Counted from the stretch's first letter, positions 8,600 to 17,639 are shown. The stretch: 64,000 nt of DNA from Acidimicrobiaceae bacterium (GCA_026708645.1 JAPOUM010000017.1:100676-164675), one strand, 5' to 3'. Numbers and translations are program-made. Notes: generated by a model from the letters alone, not told the origin.

Positions 8600-9925
8600 G
8601 TGAAACGCAGGATCGACTGGACCGACGACGACCGCGAGATCTGGCGCTTGGCGTGGCCGGCGTTCGGGGCGCTGGTGGCCGAGCCGCTGTATGTGCTGGC
8701 CGACACAGCCATCGTCGGTCGCATCGGCACCGTCCAACTCGGCGGTTTGGCGCTGGCCTCGTCGATCCTTCTGGCTGCCCACGCCATGTTCATATTCCTG
8801 GCCTACGGGACCACTGCGGCGGTGGCCCGCCTGCTCGGGGCGCAGCAGCATCAAAGGGCCGCCCGTCAGGCTGTTCAGAGCATCTGGCTGGCAGTGGCCG
8901 CCGGCGCCTTGTTGGCGGTGGTCGGCTTGCTGGCCTCGCAGCGGCTGCTGCGAGCACTGGGCGGCGACGACGCGGCTGTCATCGAGAACGCGCTCGTCTA
9001 TCTGCGCATCTCGTTGTTCGGCTTGCCGGCGATGCTGGTGGTGCTGGCCGGGGTCGGGTATCTGCGGGGAGTGCAGGACACCAGAAGGCCGTTCTTCGTG
9101 GCTTTGGGCTCAGCAGCCGCGAACTTCGTGCTCGAGGTCGTGCTCGTGTTCGGCTTCGATCAGGGCATCGGCGCCTCGGCGCTGTCCACGGTGGTCGCTC
9201 AGAGCGCGGCGGCGATCGTCTTCGTGTGGTGGATCAGGCAGGCCGTGGCTCGTCACGGTGTGAGTCTGCGCCCTCATCTGGCGGCGATAAGGCGGCTGGC
9301 GGTCGCGGGCTGGGACCTGCTGATCCGCACGACGGCGCTGCGGGCCGGCCTCATCGTCACCGTGGCCGTGGCGGCCCGCATCGGCACCGATGATCTGGCA
9401 GCCCACCAGATCGTCATCGAAGTGTGGACGGTGCTGGCTCTGATCCTCGACGCGGTGGCCATCGCCGGACAGGCCCTGATCGGGCTGGCTCTGGGCGCCG
9501 GACGCCCCGAACGGGCACGGGCTCTGGGGCGGCGCATGATCGGCTGGGGCGCAGCCGCGGGGGTGATGACCGCAGTGCTGGTGCTGTCGCTGTCGCCGGT
9601 GCTGCCGCGATTGTTCACGTCTGATGCTGCCGTGGCCGCTCTGGCCGGATTCCTGCTGTTGCATGTCGGCTTCTCGCAACCGGCCGCGGGGGTCGTATTC
9701 GCTTTGGACGGCGTGCTGATCGGCGCCGGCGATCTGCGCTTCCTGGCTGTCTCCATGGTCGGCGCCGGCGTCGTGCTGACAGGCGGGGGCCTGCTGGTGG
9801 TGGCGCTCGGCGCCGGCATCGGCTGGCTGTGGGCTGCTCTGCACGCCTGGATGGCCTTCCGCCTGATCATGATGCTGAGTCGCTTCGCCGGCACAAAATG
9901 GCAGATCACCGGCGCCGACCGCTGA
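8600..9925 (+). CDS. MATE (DinF-like) multidrug/cation antiporter
   Basis: 441 residues, about twelve hydrophobic segments in two matching halves. The start of each MATE half is visible (WPAFGALVAEPLYVLADTAI; GWDLLIRTTALRAGLIVTVA), and the second half has AAHQIVIEVWTVLALILDAV followed by AIAGQALIGLALGAG. The DinF/NorM branch exports drugs or metabolites in exchange for Na+ or H+. The GTG start at 8600 is preceded by GGAG. It sits 52 bases after helY and may be read through from it. Substrate unknown. Confidence 0.9.
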   Translation: MKRRIDWTDDDREIWRLAWPAFGALVAEPLYVLADTAIVGRIGTVQLGGLALASSILLAAHAMFIFLAYGTTAAVARLLGAQQHQRAARQAVQSIWLAVAAGALLAVVGLLASQRLLRALGGDDAAVIENALVYLRISLFGLPAMLVVLAGVGYLRGVQDTRRPFFVALGSAAANFVLEVVLVFGFDQGIGASALSTVVAQSAAAIVFVWWIRQAVARHGVSLRPHLAAIRRLAVAGWDLLIRTTALRAGLIVTVAVAARIGTDDLAAHQIVIEVWTVLALILDAVAIAGQALIGLALGAGRPERARALGRRMIGWGAAAGVMTAVLVLSLSPVLPRLFTSDAAVAALAGFLLLHVGFSQPAAGVVFALDGVLIGAGDLRFLAVSMVGAGVVLTGGGLLVVALGAGIGWLWAALHAWMAFRLIMMLSRFAGTKWQITGADR

Positions 9926-9960
9926 CCGCCTGCCGCTGCCGCATGAGCCTCCGACGGTTC

Positions 9961-10347
9961 TCAGGCGGCCTCGATGTCGGTTAGGTCGAAGTCCCCGCCT
10001 TTGAAAAGAAGCGGTTGCCGCGCGGCCTCCGCGAGGCCGTATGCGAAGCAGTCGCCGAAGTTCAGTCCCGCCGGATGGTTGCCCTTGCCGAATCTGCGCC
10101 ACGCCCTCCGTGCGGCCTGCGCGTGTTCGGCCGTGACCGCCTCCAGATCGATTCCGGTCTCCTGAATGAAAGCATCGAGCTCGTAGCCAGCTGCGGGGCC
10201 GCAGCGACTCTCCAGCACGATGCTCGCCTCCAAGAGGGCAGCGGCCGACATCCGCGGGTGCGGCGTCCCGGCGATGGCTCCGGCGAATCGTTCGGCATCA
10301 GGCTCGCGCAACAGGATCGCCAAGACCGCCGAGGTGTCCACAATCAT
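9961..10347 (-). CDS. vapC: PIN-domain ribonuclease toxin (VapC-type)
   Basis: 128 residues. PIN-domain acidic residues are in place: MIVDTSAVLAIL at the start, the central Glu in SAAALLEASIVLE, and GLNFGDCFAYGLAEA near the end, followed by LLFKGGDFDLTDI. VapC toxins are Mg2+-dependent endoribonucleases, often cutting tRNA or rRNA. The ATG overlaps the stop of the upstream antitoxin gene by four bases (ATGA), the typical arrangement of a coupled type II toxin-antitoxin pair. The gene is opposite to, and convergent with, the MATE gene. Confidence 0.92.
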   Translation of the reverse strand: MIVDTSAVLAILLREPDAERFAGAIAGTPHPRMSAAALLEASIVLESRCGPAAGYELDAFIQETGIDLEAVTAEHAQAARRAWRRFGKGNHPAGLNFGDCFAYGLAEAARQPLLFKGGDFDLTDIEAA

Positions 10348-10601
10348 TTGGGCAGTCCCTGCTCGTCGTACAGGAGGTCGCCGTGCTCCACTGCCGAAGG
10401 GCCGTCGCCCATCATGGCGGCGCATCGTTCTCCTATGGCGAGAATCCTCTGGACTTTTTCCTGAGCGTCGCGCTCGCTTCTCTCGCGGTGCAGGCGCTCT
10501 TGGAGGGCCACCGTGATGGCGCCGGTCATGGTGTCGCCGGTCAGCCGCGCCAACTCGTCGGCGAGTTGGCATGTCTCCTGGTTCTTGATGTTGATGCTCA
10601 T
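10344..10601 (-). CDS. vapB: VapB-type (Rv0623-like) antitoxin
   Basis: 85 residues starting MSINIKNQETCQLADELARL. The N-terminal strand-helix (SINIKN...ARLTGDTMTGAITVALQERL) is the ribbon-helix-helix DNA-binding fold of the Rv0623/PSK family of antitoxins; the acidic C-terminus would wrap the PIN toxin. It lies directly upstream of vapC. Such antitoxins repress their own operon. An AT-rich segment (10620-10660) just upstream probably holds the promoter. An earlier in-frame start at 10631 is possible but does not fit the family. Confidence 0.88.
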   Translation of the reverse strand: MSINIKNQETCQLADELARLTGDTMTGAITVALQERLHRERSERDAQEKVQRILAIGERCAAMMGDGPSAVEHGDLLYDEQGLPK

Positions 10602-10779
10602 AGCTCGAAGTCTCCAATTTTGGGTAGACATCTTGTATATAAATCTACCATACGCCTTGCGACGGGACGTTTCGGAAACTGCTCACGCACGGTGCGGATG
10701 AGTCAGGTTCAACACGGGCAGGCCACTGCTCTGACTCGCAGCGCGGCGACGGCTGCGGCGGCCTTGGAGTGCCGGGGGG

Positions 10780-10852
10780 TGGAGCTAAGGGGAATTGAAC
10801 CCCTGACCTCTTCCATGCCATGGAAGCGCTCTACCAACTGAGCTATAGCCCC
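10780..10852 (-). tRNA. tRNA-Ala (anticodon GGC)
   Basis: Read on the minus strand the 73 bases fold as a full cloverleaf: acceptor GGGGCTA with TAGCTCC, D-arm GCTC-AGTTGGTA-GAGC, anticodon stem CTTCC/GGAAG around loop ATGGCAT (anticodon GGC), and T-arm AGGGG-TTCAATT-CCCCT. The discriminator base is A; CCA is not encoded. No integrase or attachment-site duplication was seen next to it. Confidence 0.96.
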
Positions 10853-11059
10853 GCGGGTCTCAGCAGGCTAGCCCTGTTGGCCGCTCGACACCACTCGCTT
10901 AGCGCCGGACAGTCACAGCCGGCCGGCGGCTCGTCGGCGCAGAGTGCAGCCCGGCGAGCGGCGCGGTGCCGAGCGTCCGGCCCGAGGCCCGAGGCCCGCG
11001 GTCTGCGAGCGGCGGCCTGCGGCTGCACAGGCCTGCGGGCTCGCCCGCCTCGCGATCGG

Positions 11060-12094
11060 CTACGCGGCTTTGATCTCTTCGAGGATCGGCGCCCAGCGCT
11101 GCTTGTCCTGCACGCCCGCATAGAACTGCAGCCTGTCGAGTATGCCGCCGAAGCGCTCAGCGATGCGTGCCGGCATCTCACGGGGCTCGGCCACCACAGC
11201 GAACGCGGCGAGCATCTCGTCGTCGATGACGTCGCCCATTTCGATCCATCTGCCCTGCTTCGACAAGCGGTTGAGCTCCGTTTGGGCGTCTCCCCAGCCG
11301 TGATGTTCCAGCACTCCCCGATAAGCGGGCGTCGATCCGTAGAAGGCGATCTGCCGGCGGGTCTGAGCGGCTTGCTCAGCCACGTCCTCCTCACAGAAAC
11401 CCGACACCACGAAAACCGGCATGGCGATCTGGAAATCCGCACGCTCCCGCCCCGCCTCCTCCAGCCCGTCGAGCACGTTGGGCAGAGTCACATCCCGCAA
11501 GTAATCCGCTGTCTGGAAGGCGTGGCACACCAGCCCGTCGGCGGCTCGGCCCGCCACTCTGGTCATCAGAGGCCCCACCGCAGAGATCAGGATCGGCGGC
11601 GCCGCAGTGTCGAGCGGCCCCGGATCGAACATCGGCGTCATCAGTGTGTGGCGGTAGAAGTCCCCTCGGAAATTGAGCCGTTCACCGGTCTGCCAGCAGT
11701 CCCAGATGGCGCGGATGGCGGCGATCATCTCTTCCATGCGGGCGGCGGGCTGCGACCACGGCATCGAGAAGCGTTTGGTTATGTGCGGCTGGATCTGGCT
11801 GCCCAAACCCAGCAGGAAGCGCCCCTCGGACAACGCCTGCAAGTCCCAGGCGACCTGAGCCAGCACCATCGGATTGCGTGCGAATCCGACCGCGATGGCG
11901 GTCATCAAGTCGATGTGCTCGGTGTGCTCGGCCGCCAGCGCGAGCGGCAGGAACGGGTCGTGGCTCGTCTCGGCTGACAGCAGGCCGCTGTAGCCGTCGG
12001 CTTCGATCATGTGTGCATGGGCGCCGAGGTCTGCAATCTGGTGACGCTCCGAAGCCGAAGCTTCCGGCAGTCCGATCCAAGCGTCGATCTTCAT
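11060..12094 (-). CDS. LLM-class F420-dependent oxidoreductase
   Basis: 344 residues. Luciferase-like monooxygenase fold of the F420-dependent subgroup: MKIDAWIGLPEAS start, ETSHDPFLPLALAAEHTEHI, MTAIAVGFARNPMVLAQ, the LSEGRFLLGLGSQ motif, then PPILISAVGPLMTRVAGR AADG. These enzymes use deazaflavin F420 to reduce or oxidise small molecules; the substrate cannot be told. I choose the start at 12094 because GGAGG precedes it at good spacing; the in-frame extension to 12178 is unlikely. It is transcribed away from the gene at 12361, and a 266-base AT-richer gap with a hexanucleotide repeat lies between them. Confidence 0.9.
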   Translation of the reverse strand: MKIDAWIGLPEASASERHQIADLGAHAHMIEADGYSGLLSAETSHDPFLPLALAAEHTEHIDLMTAIAVGFARNPMVLAQVAWDLQALSEGRFLLGLGSQIQPHITKRFSMPWSQPAARMEEMIAAIRAIWDCWQTGERLNFRGDFYRHTLMTPMFDPGPLDTAAPPILISAVGPLMTRVAGRAADGLVCHAFQTADYLRDVTLPNVLDGLEEAGRERADFQIAMPVFVVSGFCEEDVAEQAAQTRRQIAFYGSTPAYRGVLEHHGWGDAQTELNRLSKQGRWIEMGDVIDDEMLAAFAVVAEPREMPARIAERFGGILDRLQFYAGVQDKQRWAPILEEIKAA

Positions 12095-12278
12095 GATGCC
12101 TCCATTCCGCAGCCATGATGCTACCGGTATGCGAAAGTCAAACTGCACTTCTGGCGGCTCTTTCCGGTTGTGCAGCATCGTGCAGCCCGACTCATCGGCG
12201 AGATGGAGTTGACGAGCAGGCGATGGCCTGATAAGTTAATTACAAGTTCATGAAAAGTCGGGTTAAGCGCTGTTGTGA

Positions 12279-12304
12279 ATATAGATATAGATATAGATAT
12301 AGAT
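12279..12304. repeat. ATATAG hexanucleotide microsatellite
   Basis: Four perfect ATATAG units (12279-12302) plus two more bases. It sits between the divergent starts of the LLM gene and the hypothetical gene at 12361, in the least GC-rich part of the window so far. Confidence 0.9.
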
Positions 12305-12360
12305 GGTATGCCAGATCCTGCTGATACTGCTAGCAATATTGCAAACGTCTACTGTGTTCC

Positions 12361-12786
12361 GTGGTAATTACAAGTGAAGACGACAGTGTGTGCAAACTGG
12401 GTGTAGTAGCTCTTGGAGCACTATGTAGACTTGACTCTGGACGACTTGGCGGATCGCACGGTATACGTATAAAGGAGTTCGCTGATCTCGATGACGGTCG
12501 GCGCGTATTCTGGAGAGAAGATCGCGGCTGGAGAGGCAGGGGCATGATTTCTCAGTGGCCTGTGACTAGTGGCCGAGATCTGACTCATGAAGTCCTTGAG
12601 GTGACTCAGCAAGATGATTACCGGATCGACTCATACGTCGAGTGCGCGCTAGAACGATTGAGAAGCATGGCTCTCGATGTTGATCCTGCGACTGTGTATA
12701 GTGCCCCGTTCAGAGTCGAGTTCGCCGCCGGCCTCCAAGAAGAACTGAGCCGGGTCGCTCAATTTTTTGATCCGCTCCGTCGTTAG
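12361..12786 (+). CDS. Hypothetical protein of unknown function
   Basis: 141 residues, GTG start; no family recognised. The protein is mixed alpha/beta in character (LDDGRRVFWREDRGW; later DSYVECALERLRSMALDVDP). No signal peptide or membrane helix is seen. Codon and base use (many A/T third positions) differ from the neighbouring housekeeping genes, which could mean recent acquisition. The reading frame is closed 30 bases upstream, so the start is close to 12361 if the gene is real. Confidence 0.45.
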   Translation: MVITSEDDSVCKLGVVALGALCRLDSGRLGGSHGIRIKEFADLDDGRRVFWREDRGWRGRGMISQWPVTSGRDLTHEVLEVTQQDDYRIDSYVECALERLRSMALDVDPATVYSAPFRVEFAAGLQEELSRVAQFFDPLRR

Positions 12787-12869
12787 CGCCGTGCCGCACG
12801 GAGGGGCGGTGATGCGCTTGCGGGCGCCGGGGCGGGGCGATCCGTCAAAATGCTCGGAGAACGCTACCG

Positions 12870-13598
12870 TTGCGGGAGATGGCTGACGTAACCGACGCCA
12901 CCTTCCAGGCCCAGGTAGTGGAGCGGTCTCAGACCGTTCCGGTGGTGGTGGATTTGTGGGCTGCATGGTGCGAGCCGTGCAAGCAGCTCACGCCGCTGCT
13001 CGAAAGAGAGATCGCCGCCACCAACGGCGCAGTCGAGCTCGCCAAGGTGGACATCGAGAAGAACCCGGGAGTCGCCCAAGCTTTCAGGGTCCAGTCGATA
13101 CCGGCGGTCTACGCCATGGTCGCAGGCCAAGTGGCCGACGGCTTCCTGGGGGCGCAAGGCGAGGCGGAAGTGCGCGATTTCGTGCAGCGGCTGCTGCCGG
13201 CGCCCGAGAAGACCGAGATCGAGCGGCTGATCGAAGCCGGCGACGAAGCTTCTCTCAGGGCCGCGCTCGAAATCGAGTCCGACGACGCTGCGGCGGTCAC
13301 GGCGCTGGCCGAGCTGCTGATCGACGACGGGCGGCTCGCAGAGGCCGCAGATCTGCTCGAACGGATACCCGAGACCCCCGAGACGAGGCGCCTGACAGCA
13401 GTGGCCCGAGTGCAGGGCTCAGGCGACGCCGCAGGCGTCCGGCCCGACGAGATCGAAGCCGAGCTGGCCGAGCTGCTGGCGACAGTCAAAACAGACGAGA
13501 CGGCCCGTCAGCGCTTCGTCGACCTGCTTGAGGTGCTGGGCGCCGACGATCCCCGAACGCTCGCCTGGCGCAAGCGACTCTCGGCCGCGCTCTTCTGA
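12870..13598 (+). CDS. Thioredoxin-domain protein with TPR-like tail (CnoX/YbbN type)
   Basis: 242 residues. Residues 1-110 are a thioredoxin domain with the active-site motif WCEPC (AAWCEPCKQL) and the cis-proline region QSIPAVYAMV. The remainder is Ala/Glu/Leu-rich helical repeats of the kind that follow the thioredoxin domain in YbbN/CnoX chaperedoxins, which protect proteins from oxidative aggregation and pass them to refolding machines. The TTG start has GGAGA nine bases upstream; an ATG three codons later has no well-spaced ribosome site. The gene stands alone between the hypothetical gene and the competence operon. Confidence 0.88.
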   Translation: MREMADVTDATFQAQVVERSQTVPVVVDLWAAWCEPCKQLTPLLEREIAATNGAVELAKVDIEKNPGVAQAFRVQSIPAVYAMVAGQVADGFLGAQGEAEVRDFVQRLLPAPEKTEIERLIEAGDEASLRAALEIESDDAAAVTALAELLIDDGRLAEAADLLERIPETPETRRLTAVARVQGSGDAAGVRPDEIEAELAELLATVKTDETARQRFVDLLEVLGADDPRTLAWRKRLSAALF

Positions 13599-13710
13599 AA
13601 CTCCCGTCGACTGTCGGGGCGTCCCCCCCGAGAGGCCGAGCAGCCGGAGAGCCGAGGCATAGCCGAGGCAGCCGTGCCCGAAGCGCGCGGGTGGATTCAT
13701 CCGGGTATAG

Positions 13711-13737
13711 TTGAATAATACTGAAAATAGCTATAAT
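13711..13737 (+). promoter_or_regulatory. Possible sigma-70-type promoter upstream of comEA
   Basis: TTGAAT (13711-13716) and TATAAT (13732-13737), spaced 15 bases, in an AT-rich island inside a GC-rich gap. The spacing is short of the ideal 17, so this is tentative. The transcript would lead into comEA-comEC-holA. Confidence 0.45.
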
Positions 13738-13849
13738 AGCTTGAAAAATCTCGAAGCGGGCGCCTCAGGCAATCGCCCGGGAAGCTGCCCCGACGGCGCC
13801 TCAGACAGCCGCACGGACAGCTGCCTCAGACAGCCGCGAACACACGGGA

Positions 13850-14572
13850 GTGCGAGCATTGGACGGTCCGCCAGGCGGATATCCCTACGGAAGATTCGGC
13901 AAATTCTCTCTGACGGCTCTGGCTGACCGGCTCGGAGTGTCTCCGGCTGTGGTGGTGCTGGGGCTGTTGGCTGTGATCGCTGCGGCGCTGGGCGGCTGGT
14001 GGGCGTTGCGATCTCCCCCGGGGCCCGATCCGGCGGAGATACTGCCGAGAGTCGGCTCGGTGGAGATCCCCATCACCACGACGACCGCCGAAGCCGGCCG
14101 GATCCTTGTGGACGTGGTCGGCGCCGTGGTCACCCCCGGCGTTCACGAGCTGCTCGAAGGCAGCCGCATAGTCGACGCGGTGACCGCGGCGGGAGGCCTC
14201 AAAGCAGAAGCCGACCGCATGAGGCTCAACTTCGCCGAGCCGCTCCAAGACGGCGCGCGCCTCTACGTGCCGACGCTCGACGACGAAGCAGGCCTGGAAG
14301 TGGTGACCCGCCCACGGGCTTCGAGCACCGGCTCGGTCTCGGGCGCGGACGAAGGGGCGGCCGGCGGCTCTGCGCCGATGGACGTCAACACGGCCACAGC
14401 GTCACAACTGGAGCGACTGCCGGGCGTGGGTCCGGCGCTCGCCGCGGCAATAGTCGAGCACCGTGGGCAGCGAGGCCCTTTCGCTTCGATAGACCGGCTC
14501 GATGATGTGTCGGGCATCGGCCCGGCCAAGCTCGAGCAGATCCGCCCCTTGGTCACTGCGGGCGGCCGTTGA
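13850..14572 (+). CDS. comEA: ComEA-like DNA-binding competence protein
   Basis: 240 residues. One membrane segment (about residues 30-50, VVVLGLLAVIAAALGGWWAL), then a SLBB-like domain (ILVDVVGAVVTPGVHELLEG) and a C-terminal helix-hairpin-helix pair (VNTATASQLERLPGVGPALA and LDDVSGIGPAKLEQIRPLV). This is the canonical ComEA layout: an outer-face membrane protein that binds double-stranded DNA for uptake. The GTG start precedes the membrane segment by about 30 residues. The stop overlaps the start of comEC by four bases. Competence has not been shown for this lineage as far as I can tell from sequence. Confidence 0.92.
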   Translation: MRALDGPPGGYPYGRFGKFSLTALADRLGVSPAVVVLGLLAVIAAALGGWWALRSPPGPDPAEILPRVGSVEIPITTTTAEAGRILVDVVGAVVTPGVHELLEGSRIVDAVTAAGGLKAEADRMRLNFAEPLQDGARLYVPTLDDEAGLEVVTRPRASSTGSVSGADEGAAGGSAPMDVNTATASQLERLPGVGPALAAAIVEHRGQRGPFASIDRLDDVSGIGPAKLEQIRPLVTAGGR

Positions 14573-16566
14573 TTCCGTCCCCGACACCGCTGGACGGATC
14601 GCCTGATCGACCGTCGGAAGGATTGCCGGACGGATCGCGGGAGCGCTGGCTGGACGGATCGCGGGAGCGACCGCTGACGCCTGAGAGACCGCTGGAGCTG
14701 CTGCGCCGCAGTTGGGGCGCCTCCGCTGTTCCTTACGCCGCAGCGGCGGGCGCCGCAGCCGGGGCATGGCTGCTGAGCGGAACGAGAGTGCCCCTGCTGC
14801 TGGTGGTGCTGCTCGCGGCGCTCTGTGCTTGGCGCCCGAATCCGCTGCTCGTGCTGCTGACGGTGGCGGCCCTGGCCGGCTTCTTGGGCTCCAGAGCGCT
14901 CGCGGGACTGGATGATCCGGTCTCGGGGCCTGTCGAAGGCTGGGTGACGCTGCTTGAGGATCCGCGGCCGCTGGGCCGACGCGGAGTCCGTGTCACCGTC
15001 CGTCACGACGGGGCTCGATTGGAGGCTCGAGCATACGGAGCGGTCGCTTCGCGCATCGACGACCTGCTGGCCGGCGAGCGCCTGCGCGTCACAGGAACGG
15101 CCAAGCCCTCGACCAGCGACTGGCACCGCTGGCGCCATGTGGCGGCGACCCTGACCGTGACGGCGGCAGGCGACCGCGCCGATGCGGCGCCACTGCCCGC
15201 CTTCACCAACCGGATCAGGCGGCTGCTGGAGTCCGGGGCTGTCAGCCTCTCCGACGACAGTCGAGCCATGTTCGCAGGAATGGTCTACGGCGACGACCGC
15301 GACCAGTCGCCGCGGCTCTACGACGACTTCCGAGCGGCCGGTCTGGGGCATCTGCTGGTGGTGTCGGGACAGAACGTCGCTTTCGTGCTGGCGTTGGCGT
15401 CGCCTTTGGTGGCTCGCGCCCGGCCGGGTGTGCGGTTGTTGGTGCTCTTGGCGCTGCTGGGAGTGTTCGCGGTGCTGACCCGGTTCGAGCCTTCGGTGCT
15501 GCGTGCCGTGACCATGGCAGGGGTGGCAGTGGTCAGCGCTGCTTTGGGGCGTCCCGAAACAGGGCGCAGAACCCTGGCTTGGGCTGTGGCGGCGGTGGTG
15601 CTGATCGATCCGTTCCTAGTGCGTGTGCTCGCATTCCAGCTGTCGGTTTGCGCCACTTGCGGACTGCTGTGGATCACGCCTGCGCTGGCGGCGAAGCTGC
15701 GGGGCCCGCAACCGCTGCGGCTGGCCGTGGCCACCACTGCGGGCGCCCAGCTGGCAGTGATGCCGCTGCTGATCGCAGTGTTCGGCACGGTTCCGGTGGC
15801 TTCGCTTCCCGCCAACGTGGCAGCCGGGCCGGCGACCGCGCCGGTGATGATGTGGGGGCTCACCGGAGGGCTCGGTGCCGGATTGGTCGGCGGGCCGGTC
15901 GCATGGTTGATGCACCGCCCCACCGCTGCGTTGCTTTGGTGGGTGCGAACCGTCGCGTCCGCCTCTGCAGCGGCGCCGCCTGCGATGATCGGCGCCGGCG
16001 GCGCTCTGTTGCTCGGGTCGGGGGTGGCACTGCTGCTGGCAGCCCAAAGACCCAGCCGAGCCCCGAGACTCAGCCGAGCCCCGAGACTCAGCCGAGCACA
16101 CAGCATTAGACGCCGCTTCAGCCCCGGCGTCGGCGGACGGGCTTTGAGCATTCTGGGGACGGCGCTGGTGGTCGTCACTCTGTCCAGCAGCCTGGTCACG
16201 GCAGCCGCTCCGCCGACCGGGTGGTCGCAAGTCGCCGGAGCGCAGCTGTTCCGGCAGCAGGGCACGGTGATGGTCGTTCTGGCGCCGTCCGTGCGGCCGC
16301 GAGACCTGCTGGAGTCGCTGCGCCTTGCGGGGGTCCGCAAGGTGGATCTAGTGGTGGCGCCCTCAGGCAAAGCTTCCGACGCCTATGCGGTGCTGGCTTT
16401 GCGTGATCGCTACCGCAGCGCTTCGGTGGTGGCGCCGCCGCTGCATCGAGTGCCCGGCGCCCGCACTGTCCGTGCCGGCGACGTGGTGCGTGCCGGCTCG
16501 TTGGAGGTGCAGATGCTCAGCACCGAGCCTCGGCTCGAGATAAGAGCCCGCGACCCTGCACAGTAG
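14569..16566 (+). CDS. comEC: ComEC/Rec2-family DNA-uptake channel, C-terminal domain degenerate
   Basis: 665 residues, TTG start overlapping the comEA stop. The first 50 residues contain a small repeat (SRERWLDGSRERPL). Then come membrane segments, an OB-like soluble part, and the competence core (YGDDRDQSPRLYDDFRAAGLGHLLVVSGQNVAFV, the family's signature, near residues 245-270) with many membrane helices. Family members often end in a metallo-beta-lactamase domain with an HxHxDH motif; here the last 120 residues resemble its fold only loosely and no such motif is present. A short repeat (PRLSRA) sits before the last membrane helix. It would translocate single-stranded DNA inward. Confidence 0.9.
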   Translation: MIPSPTPLDGSPDRPSEGLPDGSRERWLDGSRERPLTPERPLELLRRSWGASAVPYAAAAGAAAGAWLLSGTRVPLLLVVLLAALCAWRPNPLLVLLTVAALAGFLGSRALAGLDDPVSGPVEGWVTLLEDPRPLGRRGVRVTVRHDGARLEARAYGAVASRIDDLLAGERLRVTGTAKPSTSDWHRWRHVAATLTVTAAGDRADAAPLPAFTNRIRRLLESGAVSLSDDSRAMFAGMVYGDDRDQSPRLYDDFRAAGLGHLLVVSGQNVAFVLALASPLVARARPGVRLLVLLALLGVFAVLTRFEPSVLRAVTMAGVAVVSAALGRPETGRRTLAWAVAAVVLIDPFLVRVLAFQLSVCATCGLLWITPALAAKLRGPQPLRLAVATTAGAQLAVMPLLIAVFGTVPVASLPANVAAGPATAPVMMWGLTGGLGAGLVGGPVAWLMHRPTAALLWWVRTVASASAAAPPAMIGAGGALLLGSGVALLLAAQRPSRAPRLSRAPRLSRAHSIRRRFSPGVGGRALSILGTALVVVTLSSSLVTAAAPPTGWSQVAGAQLFRQQGTVMVVLAPSVRPRDLLESLRLAGVRKVDLVVAPSGKASDAYAVLALRDRYRSASVVAPPLHRVPGARTVRAGDVVRAGSLEVQMLSTEPRLEIRARDPAQ

Positions 16567-16586
16567 TGCGTAGCATCGGTGGCTCT

Positions 16587-17600
16587 ATGGGTGTGCAGCT
16601 GCTCAGCGGCGACGATCCCGTCCTGGTGTCGGAGGCGGTCAACAAGGCCATAGCCGAAGCATTGGGTGACGAGGACCGCAGCCTGGCCTTGCAGCTACTC
16701 GACGAGACCAGCCTGCGCGACCCCGACGGGCACTGGCGGCTCACACAGCTGGTGAACGCCGCCCGGACCGAGCCGTTCCTCACCTCGAAGCGGGTGGTGG
16801 TGGGTCGGCACTTGGCGCGTTTCTCGAACCGGGGCGACTACGACGAGCTGCTGCGCCTGCTGGAGGAACTGCCCGCCACCACACATCTGGTGCTGGTGTG
16901 GGAGCGAGGAGTCGACCCGGCGATGAACCGCCTGCCCGCATTGCCCAAAGCGCTCAGCGAGGCGGTGAAGGCAGCCGGAGGCGTGTCGCTGAACGTGACT
17001 CCGCCACGCGGCAAGTCGCAGGCCGGGCAGTGGCTGCGCGACCAGCTCGGCCAGTCGCCGCTGCGATTCGAGCCTGCCGCCATGAAGGCCGTCGAGCAGC
17101 TCGTCGGCGCCGACCACGGCAGGATCGTGGGGCTTCTGCGCACCCTGGAAGGCGCTCTGGGAGCTGAGGCGACTGTCACCGCCGACGACGTGGCCGTCTA
17201 CGGCGGCGATCCCGGGTCGGTGGTGCCGTGGGAGCTCGATGACGCCATCGACCGCGGCGACATCGGCGGAGCTCTCGAAGTGTTGCACCGACAACTGGGG
17301 TCTCGCCACCCTCTGCAGCTGCTGGCGGCTTTGGCGGGCCGCTATCAGCGGATGCTCCGACTCGACGGCGCCGACGCCGCCGATGAGCGTGAGGCGGCGG
17401 CGATCCTGGAAATGAAAGGCTCGACTTTTCCTGCCAAGAAGCTCTGGGGGCAGACCCGCAGGCTGGGATCACAGAAGATCGCGAGAGCGATCCGGCTGCT
17501 GGCCGAAGCGGATCTGGCTCTTCGCGGCGCCATCGACTGGCCCGACGAGTTGGTGATGGAAGTTCTGGTGGCCCGGCTGGCGGCTCTCGCCAAACGCTGA
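16587..17600 (+). CDS. holA: DNA polymerase III delta subunit
   Basis: 337 residues from the ATG at 16587; an in-frame GTG at 16566 touching the comEC stop would add seven. HolA opens the sliding clamp as part of the clamp loader. The start VQLLSGDDPVLVSEAV is the HolA form of the degenerate AAA+ nucleotide-binding segment, and EPFLTSKRVVVGRH, LEELPATTHLVLVWE and the C-terminal collar (RYQRMLRLDGAD, then KLWGQTRRLGSQKIARAIRLLAEADLALRG) match the family. comEA-comEC-holA is a common bacterial gene order. A perfect inverted repeat begins at its last codons. Confidence 0.93.
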   Translation: MGVQLLSGDDPVLVSEAVNKAIAEALGDEDRSLALQLLDETSLRDPDGHWRLTQLVNAARTEPFLTSKRVVVGRHLARFSNRGDYDELLRLLEELPATTHLVLVWERGVDPAMNRLPALPKALSEAVKAAGGVSLNVTPPRGKSQAGQWLRDQLGQSPLRFEPAAMKAVEQLVGADHGRIVGLLRTLEGALGAEATVTADDVAVYGGDPGSVVPWELDDAIDRGDIGGALEVLHRQLGSRHPLQLLAALAGRYQRMLRLDGADAADEREAAAILEMKGSTFPAKKLWGQTRRLGSQKIARAIRLLAEADLALRGAIDWPDELVMEVLVARLAALAKR

Positions 17601-17639
17601 CCCGGCGCGCCTGTCGCAGCGTGCCTGGCGCGCCGGGTC
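17599..17639. terminator. Perfect 13-bp inverted repeat between convergent holA and rpsT
   Basis: GACCCGGCGCGCC (17599-17611) is the exact reverse complement of GGCGCGCCGGGTC (17627-17639), with a 15-base loop. It sits between two convergent genes, where a two-way terminator is expected. There is no T-run; this GC-only type is common in high-GC actinobacteria. Confidence 0.7.

Noticed and set aside
10780..10852. Integration site at tRNA-Ala
   Set aside because: No integrase and no duplicated tRNA 3' end is seen on either side.
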